The notes beneath the pieces are model-generated. The model did no database searches, was not told where the DNA came from, and saw only the letters and a program-made list of their open reading frames with translations. Below are positions 52,286 through 62,000 of a stretch of DNA of 64,000 bases, piece after piece. The stretch spans positions 1 to 64,000 of the forward strand of contig NZ_JABWGX010000007.1 in NCBI RefSeq assembly GCF_021730435.1. Direction: 5' to 3'. This DNA comes from Xanthobacter agilis (GTDB taxonomy: Bacteria > Pseudomonadota > Alphaproteobacteria > Rhizobiales > Xanthobacteraceae). Made by a program: the position numbers and the translations under genes. The first letter of the stretch is position 1; each line of letters starts with the position of its first letter.

Positions 52286-52485
52286 GGGAGAAAAGGCCGG
52301 GCGACCTCTTTGGGGGGGCGAAGCCTGACGCGGTGGCGGCGGGTGTCGGACATTCGACACATGCGGCGGGCCGTCTCGCGAGGATCCATCGGTGCGATCA
52401 CGCCCTGCGGCCCAGGCCACGCGGCGGTTGGATCTGCGGCGCGCCGAGGGGAACGGGTGGGCGCGAGGCCCACCCGAAGTGATGT

Positions 52486-52677
52486 TTACTTCTTGACCTT
52501 CCTCAGCATCATCTCGATAGCCGTCACGGACTCAGAGACGTTCAGCCAATTTTCGGCCTGTTCGTCATTCTTGAATTCACGGCCCAGGTTGATGGGGGCC
52601 TCTTCACCTTCAACATGAAGGAAGCAAGCCCACTTTCCGGTCGGAAGCTGGTCAACGGTCACTTTATAATCTGCCAT
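52486..52677 (-). CDS. Small hypothetical protein (63 residues)
   Basis: The ATG at 52677 begins 'MADYKVTVDQLPTGKWACFL' followed by 'GEEAPINLGREFKNDEQAEN', a likely beta-beta-alpha fold, and ends in basic residues. No signal or membrane helix is seen. I do not recognise the family. It converges on the cupin gene. Confidence 0.65.
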   Translation of the reverse strand: MADYKVTVDQLPTGKWACFLHVEGEEAPINLGREFKNDEQAENWLNVSESVTAIEMMLRKVKK

Positions 52678-53515
52678 AGTCAGATCCTTCGCCTTTGGTT
52701 TTCCACCCGATGACGGGCGATTTACCCGTTTGGCGCCTCTCCGCGCGCGCACCCCTGATGCAAATCGGCGGCCAGACGCAGAGCGGAGAGGAAGGCAAGG
52801 CGAAGGATGTGGGCAGCGCCGGCTCACGCAGCTTTCAAGACGCCATGCGTGGCATGGGGACGAAGGCGCGGTGGTCGTGGCGCGGCGCTTTCCGCTGGCG
52901 AGGGGCAGGGCGGTATGAAAGGCCCGGCAAGCGGCGCGGAATCCGGTGCGCGCTGAAAGGTGGCAATCAGCAATCCGGTCTTGGGCCTACGACGCAGGGG
53001 CTGGGCCTATTGCAGCAGCCATCCCATGCTGAGAGCGCACAACATCGTGGTAATGGCCGCGGTGCGAATGACCTCGCGCGGCGACAAGTTGGACATGTTG
53101 CCCTCCACCATTGCAGAGCGGATCAGAGCGTTAACCGTAACGCATCCTGCGGGTGGGTACATCATCTATTTGGGTGGTGTTTCTGATTCCTTAAATATTT
53201 CGGTATGATAGTCCTATTTTCTTGCGGTTCATGGCGCTTGCGAATGTTTTTTCTGATGCGCTGCACTGTTGTTTGCTGCGATGCGGCGGCGCCGCGAACC
53301 TTATCTCTGGTACCAGCTTGCGGATATCTCTCCACGCAGTTGATTCATGTGCTGTTTCGAGGGCTACCGGAAGCTTTCCCGTTTGAAAGCCACATCGGGT
53401 GGCGCGACACTGGCACCATGTGTCCGCCGCGCCCCGGCTCATGCGGGGATGTCTCGCGGATGGCTGCTCTCATTTTCCGGAGTTCGAGCGTCCGGCGGCG
53501 GCGCGGGGCCTGGGC
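52678..53515. other. Long gene-poor region
   Basis: The 838 bases hold no gene I can name. The left part is GC-rich with shadow frames. The part around 53160-53240 is AT-rich. One small minus-strand frame inside it (53007-53096) is listed separately. Confidence 0.4.
53007..53096 (-). CDS. Possible small hydrophobic protein (29 residues)
   Basis: The frame begins M-S-N-L-S-P-R-E-V-I-R and continues as a hydrophobic helix ('TAAITTMLCALSMGWLLQ'). GGAGGG lies four bases before the ATG. It could be a small membrane peptide in an otherwise gene-free stretch. Without conservation data it stays a candidate. Confidence 0.38.
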   Translation of the reverse strand: MSNLSPREVIRTAAITTMLCALSMGWLLQ

Positions 53516-54664
53516 TCAGCCGCCGAGGTAGCGCCGGGCATAGCGCGCGCCGAGGCTGGTCAAAAGCTCATAGCCAATGGTACCGGCGGCGCGGGCGAGG
53601 GCGTCGAGGTCCTGGTCGGGACCGATGAGGTCCACTGCATCGCCGGGCGAAAGCGTCCCATCGGGCAGGGCGCTGATATCGAGGATGATGCTGTCCATGG
53701 AGACCCGGCCGATGAGCGGCAGGCGTGTTCCCCGGTGCCAGGCGGCGCCAGTGTTGGACAGGCTGCGCAGGAAGCCGTCGGCATAGCCCATCCCCACGGT
53801 GGCGAGCCGCGCCGCCGTGGGGGTGGTTGCGGTATGGCCGTAGCCCACGGGTGTCCCCGCCGCGGCCTGCCGCAACTGCACCACCCGCCCCTCAAGCCGA
53901 ACCACGGGCCGCAGCGGGTTGGGCGCGCCCGCCTGGGGCGCGATGCCGTAGAGCGCGGCGCCGGGGCGCACGAGATCGAAATGAAAATCGCCGCCGAGGA
54001 AAATGGCGGAGGAAGCCGACAGGCTGGCCGGCACACCGGGAAGGAGCCGGCGCGCGGCGAGGAAGGCCTGCCGTTGTGCTCCGTTGGCCGGATGATCCGG
54101 CGTGTCGGCACAGGCGAGGTGGCTCATGTGCAGAACCACATCCAAGCCTTCGAGCGCGTCGGCGGCAACGAGGCTCGTAAGCTCCGAAAGGGTCAGGCCG
54201 AAGCGGGACATGCCGGTGTCGCTCTGCACGACGGCGGGTAGCTTGCGTCCCAGGTGGTGGGCATGAGCGGCGAAGCCCGCTACCTGCTCCAGCGAATTGA
54301 GCACTGGAAGAAGGTGGTGGGCTGTGAAATCGGCCTCGGTTCCAGGCATCGGCCCATGCAGCACGGCAATGCGCGTGGGCGACGGCAGAATGTGCCGCAG
54401 CGCGATGCCCTCGTCCAGGTGCGCGACGAAGAAGGTCCGGCAACCGGCGGCTGAGAGTGCGCGCGCCACCTCTCGCGCGCCGAGGCCATAGGCGTCCGCC
54501 TTCACCACCGCCGCGCAGACGGCGGGGGCGACGCGGGCCGCCAGCGCGCGCCAGTTCTGCGTGATGGCATCAAGATTGATGGTCAGCACCGCGCCGGCGC
54601 GGGCAAGGGAGGGATCAGCGGGACGCGGGGGGATGATGCTGGGAGAGGGCGCGATCGCGGTCAT
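53516..54664 (-). CDS. alr: Alanine racemase
   Basis: This 382-residue PLP enzyme supplies D-alanine for peptidoglycan. It shows the PLP Lys in 'AAVVKADAYGLGAREVARAL', 'GMSRFGLTLSELTSL', 'RPGAALYGIAPQAG' and the catalytic Tyr/Asp region 'VGMGYADGFLRSLSNTG' with 'IIGRVSMDSIILDIS'-type signature at the C-terminal domain. The length is typical. It is a single gene; the replicative helicase often found beside it is absent. Confidence 0.96.
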   Translation of the reverse strand: MTAIAPSPSIIPPRPADPSLARAGAVLTINLDAITQNWRALAARVAPAVCAAVVKADAYGLGAREVARALSAAGCRTFFVAHLDEGIALRHILPSPTRIAVLHGPMPGTEADFTAHHLLPVLNSLEQVAGFAAHAHHLGRKLPAVVQSDTGMSRFGLTLSELTSLVAADALEGLDVVLHMSHLACADTPDHPANGAQRQAFLAARRLLPGVPASLSASSAIFLGGDFHFDLVRPGAALYGIAPQAGAPNPLRPVVRLEGRVVQLRQAAAGTPVGYGHTATTPTAARLATVGMGYADGFLRSLSNTGAAWHRGTRLPLIGRVSMDSIILDISALPDGTLSPGDAVDLIGPDQDLDALARAAGTIGYELLTSLGARYARRYLGG

Positions 54665-54878
54665 GGGGAGCAGACAACCGGGGTGGAAACTGGACAGAAC
54701 ATTACGCGCGGCTTGCGCGAATCTCCCGCCGATCTCTGCCCGATGGTGTCATTCGAGGGGAGGGCATCGAACGATCTGCTGTGTTTTCGCAGAAAATGCG
54801 AGGCTGCCCCCGTCATGCGCGCCTGCGTTTTCGGCCGGGGTTGGCACCATGCACCCATGCACCCATGCCGGCCGCCGG

Positions 54879-55502
54879 CTAGATCGCCCCTTCAATGTCG
54901 ATGAGGCGGATGCACTCCCGGCATCGCCTGATGATGTACGCTGCGTGCCTGTTGAAGGTTTCCCGTTCCTCCGTGCCCATCGGCGGCGGGGTGGAATCGC
55001 CAAAGGCGCTGTTGAACAAGTGAATCCCGCGATTGATCAGGGTGATACGGGAGTGCAGTTCGTCGCTGATGCGCCAGATGTCCGGATCGATCGCGAGCCG
55101 TTTGAATTCCAAGTGTTCTTCGGTGAAGCTGCGGCGCAATGTGTCCCAGTTCAATTGCTCGGGCTCGGAACGGCTGATGGTCGTGAAGTCCGCCTCGGTC
55201 GCGACCAGCGTCGCGCGCACGTTGTTGAGGATTTTTCGGAGTCGACTTCTGTGTTCGGCGGTGGCGAGATCCAGCATTCGGGTCTGGGCCTCGATCTGCT
55301 GTTGGGCGGCGGTCCAGGCGAGCACGCCCGCGCCCACGCCGAGAAGGCCGCCCACCAGACCGCCCGTGACCGATCCATAGAAGCCGAGCCAGTCGCCCGA
55401 AAGCTTGGATAGCGCAGGTATTGCGCTCCACGCGAGTGCCACGCCGAAGACGGTTCCTCCGGCGAGCAAGGCCAACGGGTTCCAGAGGTCGGTCTTTTTC
55501 AT
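54879..55502 (-). CDS. Hypothetical membrane protein with coiled-coil/helical cytoplasmic part
   Basis: This is a protein of about 207 residues with two membrane helices near the N-terminus ('LALLAGGTVFGVALAW', 'GSVTGGLVGGLLGVGAGVLAW') followed by helices with heptads ('AAQQQIEAQTRMLDLA', 'RSRLRKILNNVRATLVA'). I do not recognise the family. I chose the ATG at 55502; an in-frame TTG at 55517 is an alternative. It lies upstream of alr on the same strand but 214 bases away. Confidence 0.65.
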   Translation of the reverse strand: MKKTDLWNPLALLAGGTVFGVALAWSAIPALSKLSGDWLGFYGSVTGGLVGGLLGVGAGVLAWTAAQQQIEAQTRMLDLATAEHRSRLRKILNNVRATLVATEADFTTISRSEPEQLNWDTLRRSFTEEHLEFKRLAIDPDIWRISDELHSRITLINRGIHLFNSAFGDSTPPPMGTEERETFNRHAAYIIRRCRECIRLIDIEGAI

Positions 55503-55517
55503 GCGGCGAAATTGCAA

Positions 55518-56050
55518 TTTTGCTGCAAAATTGTCGAGTAATAAGAGCCTCGTGCTGAGTGTTCCCGGTTATCGTAAGGTTATGTGGACAGCTTTACCTT
55601 TGGGAGGACCCTTGGGAACCTTGCGCTCCACGGGAAGGTGTCTCGTGGATCCCCAATAAGGCTGTGCCCGCTCCCGGAAGGCATCCAAGGGGCGTCTGCG
55701 TAGGGCTCTTGCGCCCCCGCACGGCGAAGGTGTCCGCGTGAAAGGGCAGTCGAGCGTCACCTGGGCAAAATAGACGCTTGCCGCGCGCCGGATCCCGCGC
55801 GCCGCGATGCGGCGTATTTTCCCGCAGACGCGCCTTCAGCCGCGCAGCGATGCGCCGCGTCATTTTTGGGCAGCGGCAAGCGACGCGCGGCTATCGCGTC
55901 GCTTGCCGGTTCAATGCGCCCAAGCCTTGGCGAGCGACCGCCACGCCAGATGGCAAGACAAGGGCATTCTATCGCGGTTTCCTCCGCCTTGTTTCAGTTC
56001 GCCGATGGCGGCGTTTGTCCACGAAGACGACGCTCCGATCCAGGCGGGCA
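55518..56050. other. Intergenic region beside the autotransporter gene
   Basis: The 533 bases hold no supported gene. Shadow frames on both strands are Arg- and Pro-rich. A long hairpin near 55875-55907 is listed separately. Confidence 0.4.
55875..55907 (-). terminator. Perfect 13-base inverted repeat downstream of the autotransporter gene
   Basis: GGCAAGCGACGCG (55875-55887) and its exact complement (55895-55907) enclose a 7-base loop, about 145 bases after the autotransporter stop. The minus strand has no T run after it, so it is a possible, not certain, terminator. Confidence 0.5.
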
Positions 56051-59000
56051 TCACCACCGCAGCCGAAGAACGCCACTGGCGCCCAAGGTGGAGTAACCGG
56101 ACGCGATCTGTGCATCGAGCCCGGCGGACAGGGTGATGTTCCCGCCCGCCGCAAACTGAAGGCCCGCATGCAGATCCAGCGCGTCGCTCACGGTTGGTAT
56201 CGCCGTGTCGGAAAAGGTCAACCCGGGCAGCTCGGCGAAGCTGCGTGGCACATCCCGGTCCGGGCTGAAGTCGTGCATCCACGCGGCGCGCAGAGAGGGA
56301 ATGTAGACTTGCCCATCGCTCGCGGTCCACCTGCCCTCGATCTGCATGCCGAGGTAGGTGGGCAACGACGTGATGGTGGTCGCTTCATATTGCAAGCCGG
56401 GGCCCAGCCGGCCAAAGCTCTCATCGGCCCCGCCGAGCCACAGGCCCATCGGCTGGAACGCGGCGAACGGCGTCAGGTTGAGACCCGCTGCGGCCAGGGC
56501 AAACCGATAGCCCATCTCAATCCGCGCGCCAAAGAGGGTGCCGTCGAAGCCCGTGTCGGCCGAATAGCTCGATTGGAACAGTGTGCGGTCGAAGCCGGCG
56601 TGGGCATAGCCGAGGGTGGCGATGGCCGAGACGTAGCTCGCTCCCGACGTGTACATGCCATAGAGGCTGGCGCCGCCGTAATTGGTTGTGACGCTTGCGT
56701 TCTCGCCTGCCACCGAGAGGCTGGCGGTGGAGAGTGTCACGGCCGCTCCCAACAGCACGGGCAAATCAGCCCATTCTCCATCCAGCCCGACGCTGCCACC
56801 GAAGGTGGAGCCCGAGAGGTTGCCACCGGTGGTGAGGCTGCCAGCGGTGCCTGCCCAGAGATAACGGGCCGCGCTGATCGCCGCGTCGTCGTCGCCTTGC
56901 GGCCCCGACGCAACAGGTGCGCCGCCGCCGGCACTGGAAGCCGAGCGCAGCCCCGAGCGCCAAAGGTCGAGTTGGCTGGTCACTGAGGCGATCGTGTTCG
57001 AGGCTGCATTGACCATGGTCTGAGGCACCATGGAAACGGCGCCGCCGCCGACCGTCTCGTAAGCCGATTCAAGATCCGCCGTTGTGCCCACATTCAGCAG
57101 TTGGGGCACGATTTCCTGAAACACGGACGATGAGCCGCGCGCCTGGATCGTGCTCACCAGCGCACCGATCACCTGCCCCTGGTTGGAGAGGCCGGCGGGC
57201 GTGAAATCCACGCTGGTGCCGAGTGTCAGGCCGGATGTGGAGGTCGAGAGCGTGAAATCCACAATGGCCGTATCGCCGGCGGTCCGAAGGTTCGAGGCCG
57301 ACACCCCACCGAGCGCGGTCAGGATGGTCTGGTCAAAATGGCCTGACACGACACGGCCGGTGTTGGAGAGGCTGCCGCGCACCGTTCCGGAAAGATCGGC
57401 GTGGCCGGTGATGTCCAGCCGGTCGGTGCGGCCGGCGAGGAGATCGGTGCGCACCGAAAGCACGCCACTTTGCGTCTGAATGAAATTGCCGGCGATCGAG
57501 GTGCCGCCGAAGGTCAGCGCGGCGGAACGCAGGGTGCCGGAGTTGGTGAGCGTACCGCTGACGCCGCCGAGATCCAGCGTGGAGCCGGCCCAGATCGTAC
57601 CCCCCACTTGGTTCTCGACGCGGTTTGCCTCACCCTGTGCGAGCGAGAAATTGCCGATGATCGTGCCGGCGTTGACCACCTCCGCGAAGCCCCCGCTGGC
57701 CTTGATGACCAACCCTTCGCCGCCCTCGACGGTGGCGAGCGTGCCGGCACTGTGGATGTGAGTCTCGGTTCCGTCGCTGGTGATGGCGGTGCCGCCGGCC
57801 CCACCGATGACGTTCGCCCCTGCCGCGACGGTGATGTCGGGGTCGCCACTGCCCTGGGCGTAGATGGCTGTAGCTCCCGTGCCCGTTGTCACCACCGAGC
57901 CGCCCGTCTCGATATTCACCACCACTACGCCGGTTACCTCCTCCATGGTGGTGCCATTCATGACGAGCCCGCCACCATAGCTCGCCGACTGGGCGATGAT
58001 GCCGTTGGCTCCCGTGCCCGACGTGGTGATGGGCGCGCTCACATTGACGGTAACGGCGCCACCGTTACCGGCCCCCCCGGACGGGGCGGTGTAGGTGAGG
58101 GCGGTGTCGTTCGTCACCGCCACGCCACCGCCACCGCCGATGGACTGGGCCAGAACGCCCACCGCATTGGTGCCGCTGGTGGTGACGGCGGCGCCCACGT
58201 CCACGTTCACGCTGCCGCCGTCGCCGGACGTGCCCGCGAAGCTGACGGTGGAATTGGAACGGCCGAGGCCGCCGCCGCCGCCGATGGACTGCGCGACGAT
58301 GCCGATGGACGAGGACCCGGTGGTGATGATCTGGCTCGATGTGGTGACGCTCACCGTTCCGCCGTTCCCGCCGGAGCTGCCGCCCAGGATCAGCGAGTCC
58401 GCCTTCATGGTGGCGATGCCGCCGCCGCCGCCGATGGACTGCGCGACGATGCCATAGGCGGCGTTACCGGTGGTGGAGATGGTCCAGCCGCCGATGGCGG
58501 ACACGGACACGCTGGCACCATTGCCGCCTGCCGACCCGCCCAGAGTCACGGAGCCCGCAAAGGACAGGCTCGCCTGATCCGCCGTCGGCAGGCCTGCCAT
58601 GCCGCCACCGCCGCCGATGGACTGGGCGACGATGCCTATGGCAAGCCCGCCGCTGGTGCTGACGTTGGTGCTGACGTTCAGCGTCACCGCGCCGCCATCA
58701 CCGCTGGTGCCGCCGCTGGCGCCCAGCACGGTCGTGTGCTGTGTGTTGACCGATGTCGTCCCGTCGCCGATCAGCAGGACGCCCGCGAACCCGCCGCCGC
58801 CGGCGACGGACTGGGCGACGATGCCGTGCGATTCCTCGCCCGTGGTCGCAACAGACCGATAAGTGTCGACGCTCACCTGCCCGGCATCGGCAGACAAGCC
58901 ATCCGTTCCGCCAAGGGACAAGGTCACATTCCGGCTGGCAAGGCTACCGGTCACCGCCGCGATTCCGGAAGCGACCCCGCCGCCCCCGGCGATCGACTGG

Positions 59001-62000
59001 ACCAGCACCGCCGGGGCAAAATCGCCGGTGGTGGAGGTGGTTACCCAATTTTCGAGACTGACCGCTCCGCCGGCTCCGCCGCTGCTGCCCCCCAGGAGAA
59101 GGGTGCTTTGATAAGCGGCGCTGCCGGACCCGTTGGCCTCCGAGGCCATGGCCGCGCTGCTGCCGGCGGTCCCGCCGCCGCCACCGACGGACTGCACCAG
59201 CAGCCCGATGGCGCCCGCTCCCGACGTGGCAACCACCGCGTCATCGGTCATCACGCTGACATTTCCACCCGCACCAACGCCCCCGCCGAGCGCGAACGTG
59301 GTGGTGACGCTGCCCGCGCCGGTGGCGCCGTCATTGCTCACGTCGGCGATGCCGCCGCCGCCGCCGATGGACTGCGCGACCAGGGCGTAGGCATTCACCC
59401 CCGTGGTGACAAGGCTCGGCCCCCCGTCCGGGCTGTCGCTGAAATTCGCGAAGACCCCGCCCCCGTTCCCGCTCGCGGAGCCGCTGGCGCCGAGGGTCAG
59501 GGTGGCGGTCACCGTGCCCAGGGCCGCGCTCGTGGTGGTGGCGACAGAGGCGATGCCGCCGCCCCCGCCCACCGACTGGGCGACCAGGGCGGCCGCATTG
59601 GCGCCCGCCGTGGAGACACTTTCGAGCATGTTCGCGGAGACATTGCCGCCATCACCGTCGCCGCCAGAGGCGCCCAGGGCCAGCGTCGTCGCCGCGTCTC
59701 CGTTGGACCCGCTGGAAAAGGCCGCGCCGGCGACACCGCCGCCCCCGCCCACGGATTGCGCGAGGATGCCGGCCGCCCCCGCCCCCGTCGTGATCACGTT
59801 CGCCGACGCGGTCGCGGAGACGATGCCCGCGTTCAATCCGCTCCCGCCCGAAGCGCCCAGGGTCATCTCCATGGACGCATCGCCGCTGGTGGCCGTGGTC
59901 GAACTGACGTCCCCGACGAGGCCGCCGCCGCCGCCCACGGATTGCGCGAGGATGCCGTGCGCGAGCGCCCCCGAGGTGGAAATGGCGCCGCTCTGGGTGA
60001 CGGTCACGGCATTGCCCGTGCTGTCCGTGGCGGATGAAGTGCCCAGCGTGAAGCTGAGCAGATAGGTCGCATTGGCCGTATTCGTCGTGCCGGAGCCGCT
60101 GATGCCGCCGCCACCGCCCAGCGACTGGGCGACGATGCCCACCGCTTGCGCCCCCAATGTGGTGATGGGCGTCGCCGAAGTGACCGTCACGAGCCCGCCC
60201 GAGCCACCATTGCCCGATGAGCCCTGAGCAATGGCGACGCCAATGCCCGCATCGGTGATGACGCTGGACCCCGTGGTGGCCGAATAGGTTTCTCCGCCCG
60301 TGCCGGTGACATATTGATAGGTATTCGCCGTCGAGGTGACGAAGGAGCCGGCAGAGCCGCCGCCTCCGCCTACGGATTGCGCGACGATGCCATAGGACTG
60401 GGCGCCGGATGTCCAGATGCCCGGTGTCACGCCGAAGGCATCCACCCCTGCCGTCACGTTCACCGTCACCGTGCCGCCGTCACCGCCGCCCGTGCCCGAG
60501 CCGCCGAGCCCCAGGGCGAGGGACGCGGTGGTCACCCCGCCCAGCGAGGAGGCGGCGTTGCCGCCATTGCCGCCGCCGCCGCCAACGGACTGGGCCAGGA
60601 TGGCCGCCGAATTGTTGCCCAGGGTCACCAGGGTGCCCTGGGTGTCCACGCTCACCGTGCCACCGGGCGCCGCGCTGCCGCCGTCGCCGCCGAGCGACAT
60701 GGAGGTGCTGAATTCGTTGGCGGAGGAATGGTATCGCGAAGAGCCGCCATTGCCGCCGCCACCGCCCACCGACTGCGCAACGATGGCCGGGGAATTGTCG
60801 GGGTCTTCCACCGCCGCCTCAGTATCGCTGGTCAGCGGCGTTCCCGTCACGATCACCGCGTAATTGGTGATGCTCACCGCCCCACCATATCCGGCGCCGC
60901 CGCCGGAGCCGCCAATGCTGAGCCCGACCGCATCGCCGGTGGAGTCGATATAGGTCTGCGATCCCTTGCCCTGCTTGTTGTCGAAGGCCACCCCCGACGA
61001 TGACCCGGCGCCTTCGAGCTGGCCGGCGAAGTTCAGCCCGAGCGCGGTGTAGGCTTTAGCCTCTGTGGTGGACAGGGTCACCTTGACTTGGGTTATGGTC
61101 GACACGCTGGTGGAGCCGCCATTGCCGCCACCGCCGCCCACCGACTGGGCGAAGATGCCAGGCGCCGAGGCGCCAAGGGTGTTGATGTAGGAACCTAAGC
61201 CTTCGGCACCCGACACGACGGTGACCGCGCCACCGACCCCGCCACTGCCACCCGTGCCGCCGATCGCCATCGCCGCAACGCCCCGCTGGCGCGACGATGT
61301 GCTGTTGGAGTTGCCGCCCTTCACCGAACTGACGGCCGAGCCGCCATTGCCGCCGCCGCCGCCCACCGACTGGGCGATGATGCCGGCCGATTGGGTGCCC
61401 AGCGTCTGGATGTTGCTACCGGATTGCACATAGACCGTGCCGCCATTGCCGCCGTCGCCGCCGGACCCGCCAATGGTCAGCGACGCCCCATAGGTCTTGC
61501 CCGCGGAATTGGCGACACCATTGCCACCATTACCGCCGCCGCCGCCCACCGATTGGGCGAACACCGCTGGGGACAGAGTTCCAGACGTCTGGATGGACAT
61601 GGCACTGACGGTGACCGCGTTGCCATCGCCCCCGGCGCCCGCCGCGCCGCCGACGGAAAGCGAGGCGGCCGTGACATTCTTGGACTTGCTGGTGCTTTGC
61701 GTGGGCGTCGCGCCGAAATAGCTGGACGCGATCCAATAGGCATAATCGGTGTCTTCCACGGCCTCGCTGCCTGCCGAACCCGCCGCCGCGATGATGACCT
61801 GCGCGGCGGCGCTGGTCAGGAGGCTGTTGGCGTCGGTCGTGCTGGCCCCGCCATTGCCGCCGCCGCCACCGATGGACTGGGCGATGATGCCAGCCGAATA
61901 ATCGCCATAGGTGACGATGGGATTGGCCTGATCCACCTCCACGGTGCCGCCATTGCCGCCGCCGGTGCCGTCCCCGCCAATGGCGATCTCGGCGGTGTAA

